From positions 20,202,405 to 20,266,404 of the forward strand of contig NC_060901.1 of NCBI RefSeq assembly GCF_014805685.1: DNA of 64,000 nt, given 5' to 3'. Of this stretch, positions 33,491 to 46,090 are shown one piece after another. The DNA comes from Silurus meridionalis. Its lineage: Eukaryota > Chordata > Actinopteri > Siluriformes > Siluridae. Position 1 is the stretch's first letter, and every line of letters begins with the position of its first letter. Made by a program: the position numbers and the translations under genes. Under the pieces are notes generated by a model. The model ran no database searches and was not told where the DNA came from. It saw only the letters and a program-made list of their open reading frames with translations.

Positions 33491-36400
33491 TTTTTATCCA
33501 GATAGGAAACAGATACACTTCCTATAAGTGAGCTTTAGAAACATTTCAGGTAATGGAAAAGTGTGTTTTTTAAATCTCCAGCAATAATAAATTGTCTCGT
33601 TACCTGAGTGTGTGCACCTGTACGCTGTTATTGTGGTTAGTTAGGTGGTGTTTGTGCTTTTTTTTTTAAATAATCGGGGTGAAGGTATTTTCTATTCCCT
33701 GTTGCCGACTCTGATTATAATTTACTCCTGATTTATTTTATAATAAATTATTGCATGTTAGACCTGATTTTTATTTATTTATTTTTTGTCCACAAAAAAA
33801 AAGAAAATCATTTATTGGTTGTTGTGCACAGGAAATAAAGTGACTGTAGAAGTGTGATTACAACGGCCAAGATCACCATGACAACAGACAGACAGTGGTA
33901 AAGTCATAAAACTTAAATACAAACAAACTAAATAAATAAATAAACAAAATTATGCAGTAGTCAAGAGAACAAGATCTTCAACAAAAAACTCCCTCACAAC
34001 TTCTCTCTGGAAAGGATTTGCATCGCTTATAAATGTGTCATTAAGGCCGTATGTAGGGACCCTTTATATAAAATATTACCAGAAAGATTATTTACTCACG
34101 TCTCGTTAAACACGTGCGATGGAAAGCATTCCTTGTGGACAGAATGAGAATTTCAGTTTTTGAACACTGATGTTTTGAAGGTCCTGGGATTGGAGAACCA
34201 CTCAGGAACCTGCAGCAGGCCGGCATTGGTGGAAGTGAAGGACATGTAGTGAAGTGTTCTGTGTGTCACAGGGCTGGTTTCTGCTGAGAAACTGTTGAGA
34301 AAGAAGAAGGAGGAAATGTAATTCGGAGTCGTTCTTGATCTAAATAAAGGGTGAGAAACCATTTTCCCACAATAGTTAATGCAGTGTTGTAGGAGGATGA
34401 TCTCTGATCCCCGCATGTCCTCGAGACCGTCATCGCTCACACGCATCTGCTGCCGCTCTCCGTTTTACTCCTCAACATCTGCTGCTCTCCTGCTTCCAGT
34501 CTCGCTTCATAAACGCCTGCTGTCATCCTGTTTCTCTCTCTATTCCTTACACACTCTATAAAGCTCAGTGTCAGAGTTGTTTCTCCAGCACTCATCGCTC
34601 CATGTTCATGTTTTTAGTTTTAAAATGACCCAGTTTATAATTTTATCACTAAAAAGTAGAACATTATAAAAATAATGTGTCCAACCTGAAGCTTTATGTA
34701 CTTGGCCCAATTCCATTTAGGACAAAGCCTCATCCAGGCTTCTGATCTCATGAACATCTCAGATGAAGATGTTTTAAATCTAAAAAAAGGCAGAGGCTCA
34801 GTGGGACATTCGTTCAGTCAGCAGAAGTTGAAGGTTAAACAAACGATCCGACTGCGTTCCAGGTAACAGATATTAATGTATTTTCTTGTGAAAAACACAT
34901 CCATTTAAAGATAGATTTTGGTTTCACTTTTACACTTTGGGTCCTTTGAGGCGTAATGATGCAGTTTAACAATCAATTTTAGAGAGAAACAATTTATAGA
35001 AATAATCCAACAATCTCCTGCTCATTACTTACATTTAAACCAGGTTTTAATTTAAGCTTTTCTCTTATTCTTGAACGTTCCTTCAAACAGATCAGATCTC
35101 CGTGTTTGAGTTTTGGGGATTTGAACTGATCCGATCCACACACTTTCAGCTTGATCAGACTTACAATTCAACATTAACTCCGCCCCTCATTATCTCTAAC
35201 CACACCCACCTCAACCTTTTCATCAGAATCAGTGCTTTAGGTACTGGAATAGAATAGATGTGACAGCAGACTGAGGGTTCAGATCTTTCAGTAGAGGAGA
35301 TTTCTAAGAACTGGTTTGCTAAAAGAAACTAGCATTTCTTTTTGCCAGAATGTATTTATTTTCTTACCAACATCTGTGAAGAAATACGAGTCTGAATTAT
35401 GTGTATTTTGGAGGATTTCAGTAATTATGTGCTACAGAAACACTGAAGTCTGAACATTAAAAAAGTTCTCCATCTGTTCTACACTTTTCTAATCAACCGG
35501 AATAACATACAAAATCCGTTTCCTATTAACTTCACTGCAGCTACTGAATAATTCATAGAGGTTACTGAATAATACGAGTTTCCCTCTTTTTCAACATGTT
35601 TATGGTGCACTTTAGCTGCCAGAAAACCTCACGAGTGCACTGAGGAACACAAGAACACGATTTCGTTCGCTTTAAACACAGAATTCTTGCGGGACAAATC
35701 CAGATTTTTGGGCTCGGGTTAGCGTGAATTCCTCCCTTACACATGTTCTTCTGCTGTTTAGGTTTTGTTCTGTGCTGCTCATCAGCTTCTGTCATGGCAA
35801 ATCTCTGGGGGTTCCACATGTTTGGTCAAAAATTTCTCAAAAGATGCATATGGAGATTAAAACATGGCACAGATGGAGGTTACCTCAGACAACTGGGTAG
35901 AAACTAAAATATCTCGCATTTGGTTCTTATAGAGTTAAAACCTGACTGTACACTGTGAGCTACAGGGGTTCAAGCCCGAGATTACTGAGCAGAACTGAAT
36001 CACATCTGAACCGAATCCAATCCGTTCTGTAAGATAAGAGTTAAACACACACCGGTGATTTCATACACACTTTATATTCTTCGAGGTGTCTGTAATAAAC
36101 TCAGACTGTTTGCTGTTCTGCACTCCGACAGTGTTCGCCCCAGCATCGTTTGTTAGCTTTATTTCACACTTTATATTAAATCTCATCCTTCCATTTCATC
36201 TGCTTGGCAAACAGAACCAGGCCCGCTCACGCCACGCTCTTCCACTGATGGATCTATCAATTATTCAAATCCAAACAATAAAGTCATTTAGAAAGCCTTG
36301 TTTCTCATCTAACGCACTAATTCCCCAAGTTGATACAGGAAGAGCTCTGCCCCAGGCTGGTCCTCAAAGTCCTGTTCATGTAGCAGAAAACATTCATAAT

Positions 36401-36775
36401 GCTGCTGAGTCCCACATCTCTGGCCATCGAGATTCTTAGAAGGAAAAAAAAAAAAAAGGTAGAAAAAAGTTGGATTTCTTTTTGTTAAATTAAAGAAGTT
36501 ATTCAGCAAGAAGCAACAGACAACCTGCATTGCATGAATAAAAGAAAGGATGAGGTCCCCCTGTGCTTCAAATGGTTTTGATTTATTCACTTTATATATA
36601 TAAAAACTCCATGTTTTTTGAAATCCACTGAAGGACATGAGACTCGAGTGAGCGTCTTGGAGGAAAAAAGGTTTTGAATTGAACTAAAATACTGAATACC
36701 ACAATTCCAGTCCTGAACCGCTTCCTGTTTCCTTAGTAATGAATTTGATTTGTTTAGTAACATTTTCATTTAATG
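33490..36775. other. Unique sequence
   Basis: Short AT-rich simple tracts near 33771-33790 and 33930-33946. No transposon, RNA gene or exon recognised. Confidence 0.45.
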
Positions 36776-37312
36776 CCATTTCTACAACTACCACCACTAA
36801 CTATTATTTCTACAACCACCACTACAAACTACCACCACTAACTACCATTTTTACAACTACCACCAATAACTACCATTTCTACAACTACCACCACAAACTA
36901 CCACAACTAACTACCATTTCTACAACTACCACCACAAACTACCACCACTAACCACCACCACTAACTACCATTTCTACAACCACCACCACTAACTACCATT
37001 TCTACAACCACCACCACTAACTACAATTTCTAAAACTACCACCTCCACCAACTACCACCACTAGCTACCATTTCTACAACCACCACCACTAACTACCATT
37101 TCTACAACCACCACCACTAACTACAATTTCTAAAACTACCACCTCCACCAACTACCACCACTAACTACCATTTCTACAACTACCACCACTAACTTCCATT
37201 TCTACAACTACCACCACTAACTACTACCACTAACTACCATTTCTACAACCACCACCACAAACTACCATTTCTACAACCACCACCACCACTAACTAAGACC
37301 ACTACGGCCACC
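36776..37312. repeat. 28-bp minisatellite with 100-bp higher-order repeat
   Basis: About 18-20 units built from CTACCATTTCTACAAC and CACCACCACTAA. A compound block recurs exactly 100 bp apart (TTTCTACAAC at 36971, 37071 and 37171), including the distinctive AATTTCTAAAACTACCACCT. The strand is pyrimidine/A-biased and almost free of G. The T/P/Y-rich plus-strand frame here is an artefact. Confidence 0.92.
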
Positions 37313-37999
37313 ACCATGTTACCAGCACAACTACACTATGATATTGTATTTTTTTCTATTTAATGTCACATTTATTGTTAACCATCTGCCAAAGTTCTTA
37401 TTTCTTGTATTTTAGCAGCTTCACTACTGTAAAAAAATACTTTGTGAAAGTCAATATTTGGGTGCAAACTCTTTAAAAATGCAGCAGCCTCAGTCTCAGG
37501 TAAACTTGGTGCAGGTTTGAAGGAGAATCAGGAAAAGAAGTTCTTCTGTGTATCTGCCACAGAGACTCCTTCTAGAAACTTCTGGAGCTCCGGGTTTTAG
37601 CAGTGAAACCTGACAGTCAGCATTGAAGAGCCGTTTACAGTTTTTTTGCACAACAACATACAAATTATATCTAAAATAAAATCGAAGACACACAAAGAAA
37701 ATAGTTTATGATGTAAAATGCATCCACACATTTAACACCTTCTGACCAATCAGAATGCAGGATTCTATTTTGCTGAGAGACGTGTTAGAACGTGTTAGAT
37801 GGAGGCTAACTCATCCCAGGCGAGTCTGTGCTGCAGATTTTAAACATTTCTTCTTTACATGAAACAAATAAAAAGCAACAGAAAGAGAGGAAGAAGAAGA
37901 CCACAGGGAGATAAAAGCAGCAGCCGAGATGAAGATGAAGCTGGGGCTTTTTGCGTAAGATGGGATCGGGGGAACACAGAGTGTACTGAATAATCACAG
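37313..37999. other. Unique sequence
   Basis: No recognised feature. Confidence 0.4.
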
Positions 38000-39250
38000 T
38001 TGGTGCATTTCATGCTTGACCTTTCGCGGTGGAGAGGGAAGATGAGGTGAAAACGCATTTCTGCTGAGAGAGATAGTGACCGAGGCGCCCTCTATTCTCC
38101 CTCGGGCTTCGGAAGAGTCACGGACAATCTCCATGACATTTCAATACTTCAATGAGAGGTCGTTCAATTTGGTAATGATAGCATCAATTTGAGGCGGCAG
38201 GACAGAGCGCACGGGAAAGCTCGCGTGCAGGATAATGGGGAAGTCTTTGAGGCTTTGAGCATTTTGGAGAAGAAATCAACAAAGCAAAATGGAATCTGAG
38301 ATCGAGGGATTTGTATTCTGTAACTCCTTCCCTGTTCCAGACTTTGGAAGGTATCAGAGCGATTGGAGCGGTGGATGATGAGTGTTTGAGACGTGCAAAT
38401 TTCTAAAAATAACAAAAGCACTGCCTGGAAATGAGCAATCTCGGTTTACTCAACGTGCCACAGCAGGTTTGTGCCCTTGTCTTTCCTTCTCACTCTGGAT
38501 CTTCCAGTCATCGCTGAGAAAGAGAGAGTGAAAGAAAGAGAGGGGGAAGCTGTGGCATGAAACTGAGGAAACTTGATCCTCCTGCCTCCTCTCTCTCTAT
38601 CTTCGTGTCTGATGGATATGCTATGCTCGCCCTCACATCCATGATGTCTCGCCATAAACATGTCACAACGCCAAAGACAAAAAGAACACTGTCTAATCTC
38701 AGCCCTCATCCACTCCCCTCCTGCATTCTCGCTTCGACTCGCCTCCAGTCTCCATCATGGAAAATGACAGATTGGTACGAGGCGGACGAGGGAAGTCATT
38801 CGGTGTCACTCAGCAGCGGTTCTTTTTTATGCCTTCTGAAGAACGATATCTTCCTGACATTCGTTTCCACCGAAAATAGATAAACTACACACGGCCTTGT
38901 ATTCTCATGACTGCATGCTTTTTTGCGTTCCTGCCCCTCGACTCCGCTGCCTTCTGACGAAACATTACTCACGACTCGCTCCTGTCTTTGTCACTCATCC
39001 AAAACCAGGCTTGTTAAACGATCGCTCGGGAACCTCCGCCCCCATAAACTATGTGCATTTCATGCTTGTGGAAAACTCCATGCAAATGCTAAAGGTTGGC
39101 GATAAAGCGTAGGGATATTACGGCTGGGTCGAGCCGAGGGCCAGCGCCGAGGATTTCGTGAGGTTTGTCATGTGACCGATTCCGTTTCATGCTTGTTCTG
39201 CCCGACGCTTCGTTCCGAGTCCGAGACTTTTGAGGTGAAGTCGTTGTGAC
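38000..39250. other. CpG-retaining block with a repeated 16-bp motif
   Basis: GTGCATTTCATGCTTG occurs at 38003-38018 and again at 39053-39068, and TTTCATGCTTG a third time at 39185-39195. An ATGCAAAT octamer lies at about 39081-39088. The block lacks transposons and keeps CpG. It could be a cluster of conserved regulatory elements, but conservation cannot be tested here. Frames inside it have no known domain. Confidence 0.4.
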
Positions 39251-41216
39251 AAACAGACAGAATTTTACTTCTTCCTCTGCATTTTTATCACATCAAGACA
39301 TCGTTCAATACAAAACTCCCGACACAGAAGATTCACAGAAAACGCATGAACATCACTAAACCTCAGCATTGAGGATCTTCAACTTCTCCATGTGTGAAAA
39401 CCAAGCCGCCTTAAACCTTCTACCTTCTAAAAGATTTACTCATACAATCACTCAGGGGTTAGAAGAGGTGAACAAGCCTGGAGCGTAGAAAAATAAATAT
39501 AATACACACAAACGAATCCCTGTTCAGAACCCCTTGGATTTTCTACAAAGCCCCCAACTCCATCTTCTCCCACTTTCTCCACCTCTCCTGTCTCAGCCTG
39601 TTTGGTAGAAGAACAGAGGATCATTTATCAAAACGTCATATTGTGGCATGAAGATGGCACAGTGGTGTTCCACAAAGTCCTGGAGCTTTGGGTTTTTTAA
39701 AAGGAACTTCTGAAGAAATGAGGAATGGAAGAACCAAAGAATCGGGTCAATTAGCATTTTGTTAAGTTTGTGCAGCAGGAAAAAGGAGGAAATCAAAAGC
39801 TTGTTCTTGAAAAACGCACTTAAAGCCGAGCTCCTAAAGTAACAAGGATCCCTCATGTGAAATGTACAATGATGCCGTGTTTGTTCGCCCATTTCTTTCT
39901 TTCCTAAGATCAAGGCAGCCGGATGAAGCAAGCTTTTATCGCTTGATGTGCAAAAGATGCGGAGTGTTTGTTTTGTTAGTGCCTTGGAGGATTTTTCTTC
40001 TGCGGACATCACAAGGCTCTTCCTTGGCATGCAGCCTTGAAACATCCTGACTAAAAGGAAGTCCTGTTTACTAAGATTCCCATGTTTATTCTACACCAGG
40101 AATTGCACATGCAGGGGCGAGAGATCAGGCTTGTGGCTTTCTGGGGTCTTCTGGATCATCTGAATCAGAATCTAAAGAAAGGTTCTTAACTGATGGACAC
40201 AGAGATGGTCCACTATTCTGAGACTTTTTTTTTTTTCGCTGAATACAGAAAGTGAGTGTTTCGAACTGCTATAAATAAATCAAGAGAGAGGATGAAAGAG
40301 AGAGTGAAGTTGGGGAAAGACTGAAGCTAGACCTCTTCCTGAAGGCCATTAGTCTTATAAAAAATGAAGACGTGCATTGTGGGAGAACAATAGTTATTCA
40401 ACAGAGGCTCAGACCCAAGCAGGCAAACCACAGACGTGTGTTAAAAGCTCACTCGACTCCTTATAGACTTTGGTGGTTATGGCACAAACATCAAACACTT
40501 TACACTGCATTTGCTTGCAGTAATAAAACCTGCATAAACTTGACATTCCCGAGAGAAGACATCTGGCTTCCGAGAGCTTGGGTTTTCTTCTAAACTGCCC
40601 ACGAACACTTCACAAGCGAAAGATCTTCACATCAGCGTGTTCCATTTCCTGGTTTACGTTTAAGATATGATCAGAACCCAAATGCAGACTACTGTACATG
40701 TAACCGATCATTTTCCGTCTGATCCGATTCTCTATTGCAGTTCGGTCACATGGTGCCAGCATGTCACTTCCTGCCTCAACATCGTCCTGAAGTCCTCTGG
40801 CACTGACGCCACCCTGCACACTGTTCATCGAGTACGAAAGTTCAGCGACTGATCGTTGGCTTGTAGTGACATCATCATATCCTGGACTGCAAGTTTTAAC
40901 TCATGGACCAGATTCCGAGTTCAGAATGTGATCAGATATTGGCGGATGTTCTCCAGAGCTATGCTGTGTTTGAATCGTAGGTACGCTGTAGGTACAAATT
41001 CCTCTGGAGTTCTTTTGTTTCAACTCAAACATTCTTACAAGACTCGTTACCAACTGCATTATAGACTAGAGAAGGTACCTTTGGGTTCTTCAGTTGATGT
41101 TCTCGTTATAAATACTGTCATGTAGTTCAGTAGTGTGGGAATATATTCAGCGCCGATTTTATTTAAAGAAGTGAAACAAATATTTACATGAATAATTTTT
41201 GGTAGAAACCCTCATA
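39251..41216. other. Unique sequence including a 150-codon minus-strand frame
   Basis: The longest frame in this part runs on the minus strand at 39593-40045. It shows no motif I recognise and no splice or poly-A context, so I do not call it a gene. No transposon family is recognised. Confidence 0.4.
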
Positions 41217-41335
41217 CAGATTTACATTTCTACACCTGAGCAGTTGAGGGTCTCGCTCAGGAGCCCAGAAGCAACAGCTCGGTGGTGCTGGGATTTGAAC
41301 TCATGACCTTCTGATCAGACATTGCGTCGCTAGTT
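41217..41335 (-). mobile_element. tRNA-related SINE fragment
   Basis: The plus strand has ACCTGAGCAGTTGAGGGTCT, CTCAGGAGCCCAGAAGCAAC and GGTGCTGGGATTTGAACTCA. On the minus strand this is the box B-like GAGTTCAAATCCCAGCACC head followed by the family body. The very 3' part is absent. Confidence 0.72.
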
Positions 41336-41683
41336 ATATACACTTTCAAATATCAACCAAACAGCCAAAAACAAACACACCCACACCCACAAATAAACTA
41401 GAAATGTTTTATTATATTTTGTCAGTTGTTTGTTTGTTTGAGTGTTTAACTGTGGTGCTCTGTTTGAGTGTGTAATGACGATCGTGATTATGGGTCAGTG
41501 ATGGTAACAGGTCCGAGTCCCAGCATTCAGAACTGCTTGTATATGTGGGTTTATAGAAGCAATTTTTCTGATCTTTTGTTCCATTTTGTGGTCTGTAAAT
41601 TTCCATCTCCTGCATTTGCATTCCACAGAGACGCTTTAGAATCAGCACAACTACAGTTGCTCAGAGAAGTGAAAGGCCCAGGG
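41336..41683. other. Unique sequence
   Basis: No recognised feature. Confidence 0.4.

Positions 41684-41745
<62 letters not shown>
41684..41745. repeat. (TG)n microsatellite
   Basis: About 30 TG units, one of the longest uninterrupted arrays in the window. Confidence 0.97.
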
Positions 41746-41748
<3 letters not shown>

Positions 41749-42558
41749 AGGCCTCCTTCAGGCAGTGAAAGCCAGCAGATGGAGAGGCTGAAAACATGCA
41801 GACAATCAGATCGACAGCAGAATGAACACAGGTATTTCTGGAGCCTGGTTCCATCCTGCATTGCTGGAAAAGCCACGCTGAAATCCTAAGCTCGCATGAC
41901 AAACAGGTTTAATGGTGTTATTTTTTCCCTGTGAATGAGGCTAAGCAACTTGTGGAGACATTACAGGCTATCAAAAGGTTTAATTTGCACCTCACCTCCT
42001 CATGACCTCTGAAAGGGATTACAGCACCAAACTTCAGAAGGTGTTGAAGTGGTGGAAGATTCCTGTGGCATTTTAAAGAGCAGTAATGAACTTGTTCCTC
42101 ACCTACATCCCTGCAGCACACTGTGTTACGGGGTTGGTGGACAGCCAAAGAGAATACAGTCGAGAATTTCAGCAACATGAACAATTCCTGCTGCATATAA
42201 AAGGAATAACGAGTTACAGGACAGACTGTTGATCCAATCACAAGCAGTTTCCCCATCAAACCAGGGACTTGTATTATTTTCTCCAGACCTTCTGTTAAAG
42301 AGAAGAATTATGTAGAACTTTACCAATCAACACAAATCCGTACATTACACTGTACAGTATGTCTGATTAATTGCTCAGCTACACATAATGAACTCCTACA
42401 TTTTACATGCAATTTATACTTCATTTGGAATAAACAATGAGCACCAGATGACTAGCAATAATATAATTATCGCTGGTCAGCTTTCTGCAGGTTTAAAGCA
42501 TTCAGTGCTATTTTGCTTCAGTTTGCTTTAATTTGGTGAAAATATGCACAGAGCCCAG
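41746..42558. other. Unique sequence
   Basis: No recognised feature. The 113-codon minus-strand frame at 41918-42259 has no known domain. Confidence 0.4.
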
Positions 42559-42589
<31 letters not shown>

Positions 42590-42602
42590 AATAATAATAA
42601 TC
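42559..42602. repeat. (CAT)n(AAT)n compound microsatellite
   Basis: About ten TCA units followed by about four AAT units. Confidence 0.93.
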
Positions 42603-43833
42603 CCGTTCCATTGTTATTAAGGAATAAATGTAGGAGGAAATTGTCATTTTTTAGGTCGTACAAACTTCTGCATTAAATCTCAACCCAGATAAAAGCCTTC
42701 ATGTTAATCCCTTAATCTACATTTCCACACAGGAACGTTCACGTAACTCAGAATGAGTCATTCTTGAGGAAATGTAATGAAAATAACACCATAAATAATA
42801 TATACGGTTTGTATTGTTAACAGCGCCATGGGAGCACGAGCAGCACGTCACCACGGATTTCTCAAACCTCATAATTACAACCTGAAAACGTTTCTCGTTA
42901 TGATGATTATTATTATTATTGAAATTTTTGGAATATCCCATTATTTATCGTATGCTTCTGGCTTTCTCATCACCACTACACGGATTAGCTGAAGAAAAGT
43001 CTGCAATAATTACATTTTCACAAACCCTCGGTACGCATGACAAGTGTGTGTGTGTGGAATAATATACAAGTTCTTCCTGTGAAGCTGCTTATTTTTCTGC
43101 TCTTGTGTTACATGACCTCAGTTTCCTATTGTTTTACTTCTAGAGGTTATTTGTTTAATCAGAGACCAGATGTTTAGCTTCAGACCGACGTTCATGACTC
43201 ACTAATGTGAAGTGCAGAACCGGTTTAGTAAAAGATCTGGACACTGAATTTGGGAAATTTCCTTTAAAAAAAAAGAACATCGGATGGAACATTGTGTCGG
43301 TATAATTTATAAGGGTGTGGATCAGTGAGAGTGAAGGGTTTAATTAGGACCGTGTTCTGAGAGTGTACACCATCAGGAACAGATTTAACAAAAACATCAT
43401 CAGAAGAAAGACCAGCCCTTACATACACTCTACAGAAGAACTGCAACTGCCAAAACACATGAACAATTACAATCCTCTGAACCTCAGATCTACCTCGTAG
43501 AAAGTGACTTTTACCTCCTACAGGTTCCTCTGTTAGAAGAATCGACTGTAATGATCAGAATGTGAAGGATTTCGCCTGCACAATACTGAACATGTAGAAC
43601 ATTCAGAAAACTATGAACTCAGTAGTTAATGCTTCATTATAAACATTTACTGTAGAGGAAGTGCACGTTTGAATGTTACCATGGTTGCCATGTTAATTCG
43701 TTCTTATTTAGTGATTGAATATAAAAGAATCTTATGCGAATTTATAAAAATATATATATATATAAAAATGTATTATTTTTACATTTTTTTAGGAATGAAA
43801 AATGAATTGATTGAAAACTGTTGACAGCTGTGA
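42603..43833. other. Unique sequence
   Basis: A short (TA)n tract near 43750-43763. Otherwise nothing recognised. Confidence 0.4.
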
Positions 43834-43931
43834 TGGAGGACGTGATTGGTCGGAAGTGGACATGATTGGTCTGGGGTGGACATGATTGGTCGATGGAGGA
43901 CGTGATTGGTCAGAGGTGGACGTGATTAGTT
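43834..43931. repeat. 20-bp tandem repeat carrying inverted CCAAT motifs
   Basis: Five units, each with a (G)TGATTGGT core. The decamers CGTGATTGGT or CATGATTGGT begin at 43841, 43861, 43881 and 43901, and a degraded CGTGATTAGT begins at 43921: exactly 20 bp apart. ATTGG is CCAAT on the minus strand. Whether any protein binds here is not known. Confidence 0.9.
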
Positions 43932-44418
43932 CAAGGTATCGTAAAAACACAGCTCTACCTGAACGAGACTTGGTATTGAATGAGAACGCTACTGATTCTG
44001 TACAAGCTGAAAGAACAAACTGGTTCAGGAATAAAGTGGAAATTATCTGTTGTGAAAGAAACAAGTCAGAGATGAAGAGGTTCAGAAGAAGAAGGAGGAA
44101 CCATGCTATAAAGAGACTGTATCACTGAAGAGGTTTTTTTTGCATGAAACAATTTACAAATATATAAAGACGGATGATTATTTAAGATAATAAACATGAC
44201 GTCCACTGAAAGTTTTACTGCAGATGTAACTTGCGCCTCCCCGCGTCTCAGCAGGAAAGATAGAAAATTAAATCGAAACTCACTCTGGTCTTATTATTAG
44301 AAGTAAAAATATTTAATAAACAATTTAAGTGTCAGTAAGTGTATAAAATAATAAATAACTGTGTGAAGGAATGAGGATCTATTAAATCAGAGGAGATAAA
44401 AACAAGCAGTTTGTTCAT

Positions 44419-44420
<2 letters not shown>
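43932..44420. other. Unique sequence
   Basis: No recognised feature. Confidence 0.4.

Positions 44421-44454
<34 letters not shown>
44421..44454. repeat. (GA)n microsatellite
   Basis: About 17 AG units. Confidence 0.95.
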
Positions 44455-44457
<3 letters not shown>

Positions 44458-46036
44458 AAAGCCTGTAATTAGACGACCACAAGATTTATATGTTGTAGTT
44501 GGTTATAGCACAATTAACTTTACACAAATACTTTATAACTTATTCATCACAACTCTCTCAAATCAGTCCTGCACTGATGTCACGCCAACATTTTGGTGAA
44601 CAAGCTGCAGTTCTTTGCTGGTTCTTACCCACCATTCAATTTATTTATCAGCATTAAATGTGCAGATAAAAACATGTGGCCAGAAATTCAGGTGAAATTA
44701 TAGTTACTGCAGATCCAAAGCAGAAAATAACAGCACTTACACACTGCAATCTCACAGCTCCGGGAATAAACGAGTGTGAACAGGAAACAGGTGAGTGTAT
44801 TAAACGGGTAAGAGAAAATGGAAATCCCCTGTATTGCTGTACAGGAAGTCAGACATGTTCCTCCTGAGTGCTCATAATCTCCACCCACCATTTCTCCTGT
44901 CATCCAAAAACCACATGTTCCAGCTCTCTTCTGATTTGGAAAGGTGGAACTATCTAACTTGATTGGATCCGAGTGGAGAAAAGCGAGACGAATCAATGCT
45001 GACTCGAGGCCAAGAACAACACCGAATTATCTTTAGTCATGTCGGACTTGTTGAGCCAAAATACTGAAGCAGATTAGAGGTGGAAAACAAACGCCAGGTC
45101 CTATTGAGCTTATGGCTTAATTACAGCACCTGGAAATCATTAGGTCATGGAGAGAAGTGGGAGAACACAAAAAACTAGGAGAACTGAAAGATCTGAGAAC
45201 TTTGAGGAATGGGAGAACTTTTACTGCACTTGGTTTGATCCAAATGAGGGGCTTCAGTAGAACTTCATCTGTGAAATGTCTGACATTATTTACATTCTCA
45301 TGTCTGAAATCAAAGCTATGAACTCTAAGCATTTAATACACCCAGTTTTTTAACGTTTCTATTGTATTGTATGAATGTAATTGTATATATTTACTTTTTT
45401 CGAGAAGAACTCCATTTGACACAAAGTTGTTTTTTTTTGTTGAATAAATTTTGCATGAACAAAATGCATTTTTTCATGACCTTCTCCACCATCTTTTCCC
45501 CGTCCTTTAAACGCTTTGTTCTGGAATAAAACAGGAATGTATTCAATAAATATTTCATTATTTACAATCGGATCAAGAGTTTTTTTCCCCGACAACTCTG
45601 TAGGAAATAAATAATTCAGGACGATCTGTAGTGTGGTACAGTGACGACCTCACAGGACAACGTTCCTCCTCAATGCTCCGTCCTACTGCATGTGCAACCA
45701 GGAACCAGTGCAGAAGTGTTCAGCAGGTACAGAAATATAAATCCATTTCCACAAACAGAGGACAAAGTAAAAGAGAGCAGAAATGGAATAAAAGAATGAA
45801 ACTATTAAATAAAAACTATTTCTTAATTGTAATTATTTTTCTGATAATGTTTAAAAATTGTCGTCTTTTTTTACATTAACTGTAACAGATGCATTTTATA
45901 GATCTGGTGAATTCCAGTAGTGAATATTATCAATATGATGTTAATGTGATTCTTCTCTTATTGCAGAACCATGTCTGAAATTCAATTCACAAAATCAACA
46001 TTTCAACACAAAAGTTCACTTACACATGCAGTACAT
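44455..46036. other. Unique sequence
   Basis: No recognised repeat family or exon. Confidence 0.45.
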
Positions 46037-46037
46037 T

Positions 46038-46089
<52 letters not shown>
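46037..46089. repeat. (AAT)n microsatellite
   Basis: About 17 AAT units. Confidence 0.96.

Positions 46090-46090
<1 letters not shown>

Noticed and set aside
35960..35985. GGGGTTCAAGCCCGAGA resembling a tRNA box B
   Set aside because: No box A at the right distance and no cloverleaf can be formed around it. It is not a tRNA gene.
39593..40045. 150-codon minus-strand frame, the longest outside repeats and transposons on that strand
   Set aside because: No recognisable domain, no splice or promoter context, and a frame of this length is expected by chance somewhere in 128 kb of AT-rich double-strand sequence.
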